A stretch of 64,000 nucleotides of DNA from an uncultured Kineothrix sp. (GCA_910588855.1 CAJUSR010000005.1:124001-188000); one strand, 5' to 3'; shown: positions 16,678 through 25,454, numbered from the stretch's first letter. Numbers and translations are program-made. The notes: generated from the letters alone by a model not told the origin.

Positions 16678-17130
16678 TTATTTACTTTTTCTTTTATTGA
16701 ATTTTTCTTTTGCAAAATCATAGGATTCTTGTATCATTACCTTAAAATCCTCAAAGGTTTTTTCAGAGGGGTTTAAGACGCATGCCCAACCCATCCATGC
16801 GTAGACAGGGTGGGGGATAATGGTATCTAAAGCGGTAAAATCATAATCCATTCTCACGATTTTTCCGGCGGGCGGACGCTCTGGAATATGCCCAAATTTG
16901 TTAATAAAGGTTTGTTTTCTTAAACCAACATTTACGCGATAAACGTTATCACGGTTCAACATAGAGCCTTTATCATTATCCCCGTCTTTTTCCTTAACAG
17001 TTAAAACATATACGCCCCGTTTCAAAACTCTGTTTGGATTATAAAAAATTCCCCGTTCTCCCCAACTTTCTACCAATACAACATCTTTTAAGTTATACTG
17101 GCAATAGGAAAGAATATCGTTTGGTGTCAT
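16678..17130 (-). CDS. DUF6194 family protein
   Basis: 150 residues from ATG 17130 (GGGAGGAAATGAC upstream). Family features: N-terminal MTPNDILSYC, VVLVESWGERGIFYNPN, LKRGVYVLTVKEKDGDND, FTALDTIIPHPVYAWMGW and VLNPSEKTF. DUF6194 proteins are soluble, of the MmcQ/YjbR-like scale, and their role is not known. The gene is isolated in the accessory region; the stretch upstream on its strand holds the stem-loop leader also found before the methyltransferase at 6330. A 16-codon ORF starting in that leader overlaps this gene's start. Confidence 0.75.
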   Translation of the reverse strand: MTPNDILSYCQYNLKDVVLVESWGERGIFYNPNRVLKRGVYVLTVKEKDGDNDKGSMLNRDNVYRVNVGLRKQTFINKFGHIPERPPAGKIVRMDYDFTALDTIIPHPVYAWMGWACVLNPSEKTFEDFKVMIQESYDFAKEKFNKRKSK

Positions 17131-17174
17131 GTCATTTCCTCCCAATGTAACATCATTTCAATCCCGTTTTTATG

Positions 17175-17218
17175 CATAGCAATCCTTCATTCCGCCTTGG
17201 GGCGGCTCAAATAGAAAT
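17175..17218 (-). repeat. Inverted copy of the stem-loop leader at 6289-6333
   Basis: On the minus strand it reads ATTTCTATTTGAGCCGCC then CCAAGGCGG and GGATTGCTATG, so the hairpin CCGCC-CCAA-GGCGG is perfect here. About 19 bases at the 5' side are identical to the other copy and the rest is about 80 percent alike. Confidence 0.5.
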
Positions 17219-17422
17219 GAAAAATGCTGCATATTGCATTTGGTACATAGCTAGTCTATCATAAAATAGTGACAACGGTTGTCATCATTCGGAAAGGCGT
17301 TTAAAAATTTCAAAAGCAGAATGATTTTATCCGCTTGGGAGGATGCTCAAAAATAAGACATTCTCTGCATAGATTCGAGATTCCGTATGGCGGAACCGCG
17401 GAAAATACTGTGATATAATAAT

Positions 17423-17452
17423 AATCCCTGTGCCATTTATGGCATAGGGATT
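17423..17452. terminator. Strong hairpin without T-run
   Basis: AATCCCTGTGCC/GGCATAGGGATT, a 12-base stem around ATTTAT with one G-T type mismatch. Located in the leader region of the 70-residue protein; could be an element end or regulatory structure. Confidence 0.4.
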
Positions 17453-17585
17453 ACTTATAGGAAAGCCTTCGCCGGAAGGGCGTAAATTGATGAAGTGTCG
17501 AAGGCAACTTATAAAGCGCATCGGTGTTCGTTAGGGTTCCGGCTGCGCTTTCCGGGTTGTCCGGTTGGAAAGGAGGTCTTGGAAA

Positions 17586-17798
17586 ATGGTTTCTGAAAAT
17601 AGGTGTACAAGCAGTATGGGAAATGAAACAGAGGAAAATTTCACTGTGCAGCTTACCAATCCCATGCTGTATGACAGGCTGCACATACTCTCTGCAGAAT
17701 ATTCCGTATCGGTGGAATACTTGATTAATGAGGCAGTAAAGAGAATGATTAACGATGTTGACTTTGTAAGAAGCCTTCGGAATGGAAAACAGGATTAA
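17586..17798 (+). CDS. Small ribbon-helix-helix-like accessory protein
   Basis: 70 residues from ATG 17586, with AAGGAGG 10 bases upstream. The core reads FTVQLTNPMLYDRLHILSAEYSVSVEYLINEAVKRMIND, that is a strand followed by two helices, as in ribbon-helix-helix DNA-binding proteins. Such proteins are common accessory genes on clostridial conjugative elements. Transcribed toward the convergent XRE regulator, 9 bases away. The long leader (17460-17585) contains a GCCTTCG/CGAAGGC inverted repeat. Function inferred from fold only. Confidence 0.6.
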   Translation: MVSENRCTSSMGNETEENFTVQLTNPMLYDRLHILSAEYSVSVEYLINEAVKRMINDVDFVRSLRNGKQD

Positions 17799-17807
17799 AA
17801 TAGTTCT

Positions 17808-18143
17808 CTATGCCTCATCTTTGTCAAAATAAGAAAAGATAGTACGCAAAACATTGATTGCCATCTGCTTACGTTCCAATGGTTGGCAGTCGGTAATCTG
17901 ACGGAACTGTTCTAAGATATTGGTGTCGCTGTCTGTTACGGAATCGGACAGCATGTAATCGACGGACACACCAAGCCTGTTGACGAGCCTCACAAGCGTA
18001 TCCAGCGTGAGGCTCCGTTCCCCACGTTCGATAGCTCCCATATAAGTATCTGATATGTCGATATCTTCTGCCAGTTGTGCCTGTGTAAGGTTTAACCGAT
18101 GCCGTTCTTCCCGGATTCTTTTTCCTAACCTCTTATAGTCCAT
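17808..18143 (-). CDS. XRE-family transcriptional regulator
   Basis: 111 residues. Helix-turn-helix in the first 60 residues (LGKRIREERHRLNLTQAQLA, DISDTYMGAIERGERSLTLDTLVRLVNRL), followed by a short acidic tail ending FSYFDKDEA. It is divergent from the acyltransferase gene at 18293, so it may regulate that gene and itself from the 150-base space between, where ATTGACACAATGGGG and a similar CACCCCATTG occur on opposite strands. Domain call is firm; target is inferred. Confidence 0.85.
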   Translation of the reverse strand: MDYKRLGKRIREERHRLNLTQAQLAEDIDISDTYMGAIERGERSLTLDTLVRLVNRLGVSVDYMLSDSVTDSDTNILEQFRQITDCQPLERKQMAINVLRTIFSYFDKDEA

Positions 18144-18292
18144 GTAATCACCCCATTGTTTATTTTAGAATGTCTGTAGTATAGATTGAAACATCCATAA
18201 GGGGTATAAATATTGACACAATGGGGTATTTAGAATAATATAAGGGGGTGAGATGACAAAAAAGAATGTAGTTTAGGGAAAGGATGGGGTGT

Positions 18293-19336
18293 ATGTCCAG
18301 AGTTGTAAAATATGATATTTTAAGAGTTGCGGCATGTTTTTCTATTGTCCTGCTGCACGTATCGGCCAGTTACTGGAGTGTAGTGGATGTTCAAAGCAGG
18401 GAATTTCTGGTTATGACGGTCTATAACAGTTTGACCCGTTTTGCAGTTCCTGTTTTCTTTATGTTGAGCGGGCTTTTTCTTGTTACGCCTGAGCGGGAAA
18501 ATGTGGCGGTTGGGAAACGGGTTTTAAAGCTGGTGGCGTTATTCTATGTCTGGTCGGCATTTTATGCGTTCCAGGGGATAGCGGTAGATACGTTAAGAGG
18601 CGCGTTTTCAATGGAAGTATTCAGGGCAGCGGTAGAGCGGTTTATCTTCGGGCATATCCATATGTGGTTTCTTCAGATTCTGTGCGGATTTTATCTGGTG
18701 ATTCCGATAGCGAGGCAGATATGCGCAAAAAAGGAAATATTGCGGTATTACCTGATTTTATGGATTATATTCCGGTTCTTTATACCCACCTTGACGAATG
18801 CTTTTGGTCTGGATACGTTCCAGGCGCGGATTGACAGTCTGGGGCTTGATATTCTGGTTGGAAACTTCGGCTACTTTTTATTGGGGCATTATTTGAACAT
18901 AACGGATATTGGAAAAAAAGCCAGACGATGCATTTATGCAATGGGGATTGCCGCATTGCTTTTAACCCCTTTCTTAACAGTGCAGGACTGTATAAAATCC
19001 GGTACATATGTAGAGAAATGGTTTAGCCCGGGGTCTTTGAATATTCTCATCATGACCATTGCCATCTTTGTCTGCTTCCGGTATGGTAAGGCATTTGAAC
19101 AGGTAAAAAGAGCGGATATATGGGCAAAGCTATCCCGCTATACATTTTTCGTGTACATGTTCCACATGTTTGTACTAGAAAAGCTGAACCTTGTTGGGAT
19201 AACAACGGTTTCATATCCGGCGCTTTTTTCCATACCTGCCATAACAATATTTATTATCATAGTTAGCCTGCTTGGGGCGTTTGTGGCTGACCATATACCG
19301 TTTATAAGAAAAATAGTAATGCTTCATGCAAACTGA
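18293..19336 (+). CDS. Acyltransferase-3 family membrane protein
   Basis: 347 residues from ATG 18293 (AAAGGATGGGG upstream; ATG 18284 is too close to that site). Starts KYDILRVAACFSIVLLHVSA with the conserved His of family 3 acyltransferases, then RFAVPVFFMLSGLFL and about ten membrane segments. These enzymes O-acetylate or succinylate surface glycans, or in VanT-like proteins anchor other domains. There is no C-terminal extra domain here. It is the second member of the family within 9 kb and, unlike the one at 9649, has an intact start. Confidence 0.82.
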   Translation: MSRVVKYDILRVAACFSIVLLHVSASYWSVVDVQSREFLVMTVYNSLTRFAVPVFFMLSGLFLVTPERENVAVGKRVLKLVALFYVWSAFYAFQGIAVDTLRGAFSMEVFRAAVERFIFGHIHMWFLQILCGFYLVIPIARQICAKKEILRYYLILWIIFRFFIPTLTNAFGLDTFQARIDSLGLDILVGNFGYFLLGHYLNITDIGKKARRCIYAMGIAALLLTPFLTVQDCIKSGTYVEKWFSPGSLNILIMTIAIFVCFRYGKAFEQVKRADIWAKLSRYTFFVYMFHMFVLEKLNLVGITTVSYPALFSIPAITIFIIIVSLLGAFVADHIPFIRKIVMLHAN

Positions 19337-19571
19337 CATGCACTTATGAATGCTCCGGAATGACATCTGTTGAAGGCCGATTCCTGTTTTCGGGAACTGA
19401 TAGGGAAAGAATGCAATTCTTTGTATGGATTTGAGGGATTGCATTTTCCATATTCAGGCACAAATATTTGACGATTTCATAAGGAGGGCACTTATGAAAA
19501 TGAGGATGCTATGAAAATGGGGATGCATACTGCGTGTAAAAGGAAAATGTCTTCTTTGTGGATTTTTATAA

Positions 19572-19620
19572 TTGACTTACATACCAACAGTATGATAATA
19601 TAAACATACCATCGGTATGT
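19572..19620 (+). promoter_or_regulatory. Promoter with two TetR operators
   Basis: TTGACT (19572-19577) and GATAAT (19594-19599), 16 bases apart. ACATACC-AAC-AGTATGA (19579-19595) lies between them, and the perfect palindrome ACATACC-ATC-GGTATGT (19604-19620) covers the start point, 25 bases further on. This is classic autorepression by the TetR gene at 19635. Confidence 0.75.
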
Positions 19621-19634
19621 AGGGAGGTGAAGAA

Positions 19635-20288
19635 ATGGCAAGAAACAAGCACCCGGAAGAAACCGTAGATTTGATTTTGGATGCTTCTTTCCGGTTATTT
19701 ATGAATAAGGGGTATGAACATACATCCATTCAGGACATTATTAATCGTTTAGGCGGGCTTAGTAAGGGTGCCATTTATCACCATTTTAAGTCAAAAGAGG
19801 ATATCCTGCTTGCGGTCACAAATAGAATGACGGAGGAATCAAACCGGATTTTAGCCGCTATCTGCAACCGCTCCGATTTAAATGGGAAAGAAAAGTTAAA
19901 AGCTATTTTAAAAGAGTCCGTTTTTCAGCCGGAACAGGATGATTTATTTGCGGCGGCTCCTGATTTAAACAAAAATCCAAAGCTTCTTGTCAGCATTTTG
20001 CAAGATACGGTAAATGAATTGGCCCCGAATTATATTCTGCCAATTGTACGGCAGGGCATTTCGGATGGCTCTATCCAAACGGACTATCCGGAGGAACTGG
20101 CGGAGATAGTCATGCTTGTGGCAAATGTTTGGATGAATCCGATGATTTATCAGGATACTGCCGAGAAAATTTACAGGAAATTTATGGTGTTCCAGCAAAT
20201 ATTGCTGGCCTTTGGCTTAGATATTTTGGATAAGGATTTATTAGGCAGGATACAGGAATTGGCGACAATTTATCAAAAAAGCAAGTAA
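19635..20288 (+). CDS. TetR-family repressor
   Basis: 217 residues, GGGAGGTGAAGAA upstream. The DNA-binding domain occupies residues 1-60 (TVDLILDASFRLFMNKGYEHTSIQDII, LSKGAIYHHFKSKEDILLA), the ligand domain follows. Two palindromic operators overlap its own promoter, and a related palindrome precedes the MFS gene 250 bases downstream. The pair is the usual repressor-exporter unit: a ligand releases the repressor and induces efflux. Ligand unknown. Confidence 0.9.
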   Translation: MARNKHPEETVDLILDASFRLFMNKGYEHTSIQDIINRLGGLSKGAIYHHFKSKEDILLAVTNRMTEESNRILAAICNRSDLNGKEKLKAILKESVFQPEQDDLFAAAPDLNKNPKLLVSILQDTVNELAPNYILPIVRQGISDGSIQTDYPEELAEIVMLVANVWMNPMIYQDTAEKIYRKFMVFQQILLAFGLDILDKDLLGRIQELATIYQKSK

Positions 20289-20294
20289 TGGTTC

Positions 20295-20318
20295 ATCTGC
20301 CCTATAACAAGGGCAGAT
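20295..20318 (+). terminator. Hairpin after the TetR gene
   Basis: ATCTGCCC/GGGCAGAT perfect stem with an 8-base loop, followed by ATATTT. Weak T-run, so termination may be partial. Confidence 0.5.
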
Positions 20319-20336
20319 ATATTTAGGGCATTATAC

Positions 20337-20353
20337 ATACCGCCGTGCGGTAT
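20337..20353 (+). promoter_or_regulatory. Possible third TetR operator, before the MFS gene
   Basis: ATACCGC-CGT-GCGGTAT is a perfect 7-base palindrome with 3-base centre. It shares the ATACC...GGTAT ends and the 3-base spacer of the operators at 19579 and 19604. Possible control of the MFS transporter. Confidence 0.45.
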
Positions 20354-20540
20354 TATAAATGAGAAAGCGGATGAGAAAACAAAACAGATAGCAGATGTTT
20401 CAATTGGCAATTTGAGCAAAGCCTCAAATGCGCCTTGCCCGCAGCCGGAAATGGGTTTTTATACAGCAACTGATTCATACTGCAAATATTGTGCCTGTGG
20501 CACAAAGCTTGCAGATTGAAAGAAAGGTATGGTAATTTAA

Positions 20541-21800
20541 ATGAATACAAAATTATTTTCAAAAGATTTTACATTGGTCGTTATCGGTCAAATTATTTCA
20601 CTGTTTGGTAACGCAGGGATAAGGTTTGCTTTACCGTTGTATCTATTGAACGACACAGGGTCATCCGCGCTTTATGGAACTGTGACGGCCTGTGCTTTTA
20701 TTCCCGCAATTTTATTATCGCCGATAGGCGGGATTGTTGCGGACAGGGTAAATAAACGGAACATCATGGTGGCACTGGATTTTTTTACGGCGATAGTTAT
20801 CCTGGCTTTTTCCATGTTGATGGGTAGGGTAAACCTTATCCTTTTAATGACGGTAACCCTAATGCTTCTATATGGCATTGCCGGCGCATACCAGCCTTCC
20901 GTACAGGCGAGCGTACCTGCCCTGGTAAGCCCGGAATACTTTATGGAGGCAAATTCCGTAATCAATATTATCGGCTCTTTCTCCGCTTTGTTAGGGCCGG
21001 TTTTGGGCGGGATGTTATATAGCGCCTATGGGCTGGAACCTGTGCTTTGGGTATGTATGGTCTGCTTCCTGCTGTCTGCAGTGATGGAGATTTTTATCAG
21101 AATACCTTTTGTGAGACAAGAACAGGGTGTTGGTATATGGAAAACCGTGAAGGGGGATTTTTCGGAAAGCATCCGATATATATGGAAGGAAAAGCCGGAG
21201 ATTGGAAAGGGGTTGACTGCGGTTTGCGGAATTAATCTATTCCTGTCAGCTATGATTGTGGTGGGGCTGCCATATATTGTGACGGAGGTATTGCCTTTAG
21301 AAGCGGCGGTGGCGAATAAGCTGTATGGATTTGCCCAAGGGGCATTGGCGGCAGGAGGGTTGGCAGGAGGCATTGGGGCAGGCGTTTTTGCAAAAAAGCT
21401 GACCATACAAAAATCAGGGGATTTAATCATAGCCAGTGCCGGATGTGTATTTCCGATGGGGATTGCCTTGCTGCTGTTCTCTTCGGGGATTGTCAACTAT
21501 TTGGTTATCACGGTCTGCTGTTTTGGCATAATGGTATGTTCCACGGTTTTTACGGTGCAAATTATGTCTTTTGTGCAGACGGAAACCCCTCCAAATCTGA
21601 TTGGGAAAGTTATCGCTGTTATGATGGCTGTTTCCATGTGCGCACAGCCGTTAGGCAATGCTCTTTATGGCATTTTGTTTGAAATATGCAAGGGGTATGA
21701 ATTTGCAGTGGTTTTGTTTGCAGGTTTTGTTTCTCTTGCGATAGCTGTAGGCATGAAAAATATCTTTAAAAGATTGATACCGAAAACCGGGCAAGAGTGA
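20541..21800 (+). CDS. MFS efflux transporter
   Basis: 419 residues, about twelve membrane segments. Starts with the EntS/MFS-3-like pattern (FTLVVIGQIISLFGNAGIRFALPLYLL), the loop motif GGIVADRVNKRN between segments 2 and 3, and the matching GLAGGIGAGVFAKKL in the second half. GAAAGGTATGGTAATTTAA precedes the ATG. Drug-type proton antiporters of this class share the plan. The TetR gene upstream and the operator-like palindrome between suggest drug- or metabolite-induced export. Substrate unknown. Confidence 0.85.
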   Translation: MNTKLFSKDFTLVVIGQIISLFGNAGIRFALPLYLLNDTGSSALYGTVTACAFIPAILLSPIGGIVADRVNKRNIMVALDFFTAIVILAFSMLMGRVNLILLMTVTLMLLYGIAGAYQPSVQASVPALVSPEYFMEANSVINIIGSFSALLGPVLGGMLYSAYGLEPVLWVCMVCFLLSAVMEIFIRIPFVRQEQGVGIWKTVKGDFSESIRYIWKEKPEIGKGLTAVCGINLFLSAMIVVGLPYIVTEVLPLEAAVANKLYGFAQGALAAGGLAGGIGAGVFAKKLTIQKSGDLIIASAGCVFPMGIALLLFSSGIVNYLVITVCCFGIMVCSTVFTVQIMSFVQTETPPNLIGKVIAVMMAVSMCAQPLGNALYGILFEICKGYEFAVVLFAGFVSLAIAVGMKNIFKRLIPKTGQE

Positions 21801-21960
21801 TGCGGATATGAAGGGGCAGCGGATTGTATTTCCGGTAGGGGTTTGGATGTAAATAAAACGGGCACAAGTGCATGATTATCTTGGTAGAACGTTTCCCTGG
21901 AATTATTTATAATGAAGAAACGTTGAGCTGCGGAAATATTCTGGTGATATGGTATTTGCT

Positions 21961-22032
21961 AATTCAGCAAATTCAACTAGTTCAGCAAATTCAGCTAGTT
22001 TAGCGAATTCAGTCAGTTCAGCAAATGCAACG
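21961..22032 (+). repeat. Four tandem 18-bp repeats
   Basis: Units at 21961, 21979, 21997 and 22015 are variants of AGTTCAGCAAATTCAGCT. They are in frame and would read (SSANSA)-type peptide, but the ribosome site and start of the XRE gene lie downstream at 22081, so they are better seen as DNA repeats in its leader, perhaps binding sites. Confidence 0.6.
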
Positions 22033-22080
22033 GTTTGGCAATTGTTCATAAAAATGCATTATGAAAAGGAGGAAACGGTT

Positions 22081-22539
22081 ATGGGTTTAGGGAATCATTT
22101 GTTTCATGCACGAAAGAAAAAAGGGTTATCGCAGGAAGAGGTGGCTGGGAAGCTGGGGGTAAGCAGGCAGACTATTTCAAAATGGGAAACCGACGAAACA
22201 CTGCCGGATATCCGCCAGTCAAAAAGGCTGGCAGTGATGTATGGATTGTCGCTGGATGAACTGATTGAATTTGATATTGATGTCCAGGAGATTCAGGAGA
22301 TAATTGATAAGACAAATGAAAAAGTATCGGACAAAATAGACTGGACGAAGGCATGGAGTAAAAAGTATCCTATTCTGGCCCGGTACCAAAATGAGGTGGA
22401 CACCGCTTTTTACATGGAAGAACTGCGCAAATTATTAAATGATTTGAAAAAGAAATATGGATATAATGATTTGGATGCTTTTCTTGTCCTGAAGGATATT
22501 TTAGCTGTATTATGGAAAAAAGATGGTGCGGCTGAGTAA
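22081..22539 (+). CDS. XRE-family regulator
   Basis: 152 residues from ATG 22081 (AAAAGGAGGAAACGGTT upstream). The first 60 residues are a clear helix-turn-helix (LGNHLFHARKKKGLSQEEVA, GVSRQTISKWETDETLPDI), then an acidic linker and a C-terminal domain ending LVLKDILAVLWKK. The start after the 18-bp tandem repeats is chosen by the ribosome site. Target unknown; the repeats may be its own operators. Confidence 0.85.
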   Translation: MGLGNHLFHARKKKGLSQEEVAGKLGVSRQTISKWETDETLPDIRQSKRLAVMYGLSLDELIEFDIDVQEIQEIIDKTNEKVSDKIDWTKAWSKKYPILARYQNEVDTAFYMEELRKLLNDLKKKYGYNDLDAFLVLKDILAVLWKKDGAAE

Positions 22540-22737
22540 GAGTTCCCCGGGATGAAGGAACGGAGAGGGCATTATATGAATGTGCCTATAGGTCTTTTCC
22601 CATTCTTATATTACCACAAAATATGCGGAAAAACAAGGCTTGTAGGCACTTCCGGGCGATGCTATTATTGTATTTGCAATCGGTTACAGAGAGGATAGTA
22701 ACTTGTGTTTCAAATACGAAATAGAGGAGGAATGCTC

Positions 22738-23271
22738 TTGGATAAGGATTGGATGGTTTTATTGCAGCAGCAGAATCAATTGAGCAAAATGATGGAGGTG
22801 AACCGGGCGACAGAGAGATATGGGCTTAGTTTAAGTGAACAGGATGCAAAAATGATTTTGGCAGAGCGGAACCAGGCTTTACAAAGAGAGAGGAGAGTGG
22901 AATTTGGGGAGGGGATTGCACTCCAAATTATTTATGAATTTTGCGATTCCGATTTTATTGAGCAGGACAGTTATGCGGACACCATAATCCGGCTGCAGGA
23001 AATTTTTTATATGTATAAGAATGAAATGCAGGATGAAATTTCGGATGAGGAGCTGCTGCATTTTATGAAGGAACAGTTTGAGACAGTATGTTTTGGCGAT
23101 TTGGATTATTTGGCCGGAACATGCCTTGCCATTTTTTCCCAGGCAATTCGGGCAGGCTACCGGGGCTATCGCGCATCGGAGGGGCGCGGGGAATATGGGG
23201 CGTTTGACGAAGTGGAAAGATGGGATTACGATTTGTACCTTGAAATGCTAAAAGAACTTTGCTGGAGGTAG
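22738..23271 (+). CDS. DUF6323 family protein
   Basis: 177 residues from TTG 22738, chosen because AGGAGG ends 7 bases before it; ATG 22732 is only one base from that site. Recognisable pattern: LSEQDAKMILAERNQALQRERRVEFG, IIYEFCDSDFI, ETVCFGDLDYL, IRAGYRGYRA. Soluble and mostly helical. It is followed after 7 bases by a DUF6179 gene; the two families occur together in many Clostridia, which suggests a joint complex or pathway of unknown function. No membrane segment or metal motif is evident. Confidence 0.7.
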   Translation: MDKDWMVLLQQQNQLSKMMEVNRATERYGLSLSEQDAKMILAERNQALQRERRVEFGEGIALQIIYEFCDSDFIEQDSYADTIIRLQEIFYMYKNEMQDEISDEELLHFMKEQFETVCFGDLDYLAGTCLAIFSQAIRAGYRGYRASEGRGEYGAFDEVERWDYDLYLEMLKELCWR

Positions 23272-23278
23272 CCGGACG

Positions 23279-24151
23279 ATGAGATATAAAATGGAGGAAC
23301 TGGTTCCTATCGTAGGAAAATTGGCGGAAAAATATACTTCTTTTGAAAGCACATCTATCTCTTATGAAAAAGCGGAACAGCTTATGGGGGCTGTTTTATA
23401 TTCGATCCATGAATTGGAGACGGAAGAATGGGAACCTGCAGTTTTGGCTGGAGGAACGGTTTCGGCACAGCAGGCGTATGAAATAGGGGCTTCCTATGTG
23501 GAAAAGAAAACGAAAGCGGCATTGGACTTGTACAATCAGATTTTACCGGAATTTGTCTGTTATGGAAACAAATGCTTGTACGATACTTTTGTAAAAGGCC
23601 TGCCGGAGTTTTTTAGATGGTATGATATAAAATTTGAACCACAGAATACGATTTTGACATTGGATTACCCTGTTTTAAAGGATATCTCCGCTTATACAGG
23701 CATTGATAAAATTTATGAATTTATAAAGTGTATCCGGCTGGAGCAGATTTTTTTCAGCAAGTTCCCTACGGGCTATGTAGAGGGCGTGTTGCGGGGATAT
23801 AATAGGTTTTATAAGGATATGGCGGAAAATCTTTGTGAAATTATGCTTATCTCCGTGATAGGGCATGTTTTGGCAATGAAACCATTATTGGAGCAAAAAT
23901 TTGATAAAGCGGACTATTTGCGGATGCAGCAGATATTTGGGCAAAACAGTCTGGAAGACGTTAAGAAGATACTGGAAAAGGCGGTGGCCGCATTTATACA
24001 GGAGTATTATGAATCGGACAGAGGAGTGTTGGAATATTTAAATGAATCTGTTGAGGGGATAGCAGTACGGTTGAAAAATGCGGCGGATTATGGAATGCTT
24101 TCCCATATGTTTTGTGCAGACTGTGTTGGCGAAAGGAACGGGAATCCATAA
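23279..24151 (+). CDS. DUF6179 family protein
   Basis: 290 residues. N-terminal ELVPIVGKLAEKYTSFESTSISYEKAEQLMGA and the acidic, helical body fit DUF6179. A FFRWYDIKFEPQNTILTLDYP segment and GVLRGYNRFYKDM lie in the middle. Starts 7 bases after the DUF6323 stop, with GGAGGTAGCC as ribosome site overlapping the upstream gene's end, so the two are translated together. Known only as a partner of DUF6323; function unknown. Next gene (DUF1349) is 100 bases further. Confidence 0.7.
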   Translation: MRYKMEELVPIVGKLAEKYTSFESTSISYEKAEQLMGAVLYSIHELETEEWEPAVLAGGTVSAQQAYEIGASYVEKKTKAALDLYNQILPEFVCYGNKCLYDTFVKGLPEFFRWYDIKFEPQNTILTLDYPVLKDISAYTGIDKIYEFIKCIRLEQIFFSKFPTGYVEGVLRGYNRFYKDMAENLCEIMLISVIGHVLAMKPLLEQKFDKADYLRMQQIFGQNSLEDVKKILEKAVAAFIQEYYESDRGVLEYLNESVEGIAVRLKNAADYGMLSHMFCADCVGERNGNP

Positions 24152-24252
24152 GGATGGGCACATTCATGGAGGAGCCTGCAAAATGATGTAACTAGGCAGG
24201 CATTTCTGCACTCCAAACTACTGTAGATAATGGAAAGAAGGGAAGGGATGAG

Positions 24253-24840
24253 ATGATGTTGGATGTAAAAAAATTATTTTGGGTGAATGAACCGGCGAGA
24301 TATCAAATCAACAGTGATGAAATTGTGGTGTATACGGAGCCCGGAACGGATTTATGGCAAAGGACATATTATGGGTTCCGGAATGATAATGCGCCGGTTC
24401 TGCAAATGGCAACAAAAGAAAAATATTTTTCATTTACGGTAAAAACGGAATTTGCCAGTAAAAGAAGGTTTGACCAGTGCGGGGTCGCCGTATATCTTGA
24501 CAGTGAAAATTGGCTGAAAGCCTCTATTGAGTACGAAAATGAAAATTATCAGAGACTGGGCAGCGTGGTAACGAATCACGGGTATTCGGATTGGGCGACT
24601 ACGGATATTGATGCGTCGGTGAAGTCGATGTGGTACCGTCTCAGCCGGCGGGAATCGGATTATTGTATAGAGTGTTCCAAAGACGGTATTCATTTTAAAC
24701 AGATGCGCATCTGCCATTTGTGGGAAGGGGCAGAGGAGATTCTATTTGGAATATATGCCTGCTCGCCGGAAGAGTCGTCGTTTGAGGCAAAGTTTTCTCA
24801 TATGGAAATGACGGAATGTAAGTGGGAGGAACATAAATAA
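24253..24840 (+). CDS. DUF1349 concanavalin-like domain protein
   Basis: 195 residues, no signal peptide. Reads through as a single beta-sandwich domain: FWVNEPARYQINSDEIVVYTEPGTDLWQRTYYGF, CGVAVYLDSENWLKASIEYEN, MWYRLSRRESDYCIE, GIYACSPEESSFEAKFSH. The family resembles the C-terminal domain of beta-xylosidases and may bind or trim carbohydrate, but no catalytic residue set can be named. Soluble cytoplasmic location is likely. ATG 24256 is an equal alternative start; the ribosome site is a weak GAAGGGA. Confidence 0.8.
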   Translation: MMLDVKKLFWVNEPARYQINSDEIVVYTEPGTDLWQRTYYGFRNDNAPVLQMATKEKYFSFTVKTEFASKRRFDQCGVAVYLDSENWLKASIEYENENYQRLGSVVTNHGYSDWATTDIDASVKSMWYRLSRRESDYCIECSKDGIHFKQMRICHLWEGAEEILFGIYACSPEESSFEAKFSHMEMTECKWEEHK

Positions 24841-24890
24841 GGGGAAAATGCAGGTTGGTATTGCAATGAAGAAAGCGTAGAGGAATCAAG

Positions 24891-25274
24891 GTGAAACTGA
24901 AAAACATACTGATAGTGGTAGACGATGTGGAACGCTCAAAAAATTTTTATTGCCATTTATTTGGTTTAAGGGTAGTGACGGATTTTGGCGGCAATGTTAT
25001 TTTAACGGAAGGGCTGGTTTTGCAGGAGCGGAAGATGTGGGATGGATTGATAGGCGAATCTTCTATTTCCGGCGGCAATGATGTAGAACTTTATTTTGAA
25101 GAAAATAATATGGATGCTTTTTTAAAGGAGCTGGAAGGGTGGCCGGAACCGGTAAGATATCTTCATGCGCCTGCGGAAAATGCGTGGGGGAAACGGGTTG
25201 TCAGAATCGCCGACCCGGACGGGCATATGATAGAAATCGGTGAATCCAAGGATTATGCCGCCCAAAAGCAGTGA
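24891..25274 (+). CDS. VOC-superfamily (glyoxalase/bleomycin resistance fold) protein
   Basis: 127 residues from GTG 24891 (GAGGAATCAAG upstream). Two beta-alpha-beta-beta-beta modules: LKNILIVVDDVERSKNFYCHLFGLRVV and NNMDAFLKELEGWPEPVRYLHAP, ending in the typical VVRIADPDGHMIEIGES. Members are small lyases, dioxygenases or drug-binding proteins. The metal ligand Glu in IEIGE is present. Substrate unknown; it lies between the DUF1349 gene and the ABC-F attenuator. Confidence 0.82.
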   Translation: MKLKNILIVVDDVERSKNFYCHLFGLRVVTDFGGNVILTEGLVLQERKMWDGLIGESSISGGNDVELYFEENNMDAFLKELEGWPEPVRYLHAPAENAWGKRVVRIADPDGHMIEIGESKDYAAQKQ

Positions 25275-25454
25275 AGGATGGTTCTGGTTCCATATCGGAG
25301 GGACCGATAAATGACGGGTGCTTTGCCGGGGATGTTGTGTAGTAGATGCTGTGCCGGAAATATTCTGGCAGGAATATCTTGCATCTTTTAATCAAAGTGA
25401 TATGGCCTGTTATTTGTGGAAGGCTGCGGCGGGAAATTGCAGGAAGAAAATAGG

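Noticed and set aside
16472..16723. 83-codon plus-strand frame
   Set aside because: The minus strand has the more protein-like, frameshifted reading; neither is firm.
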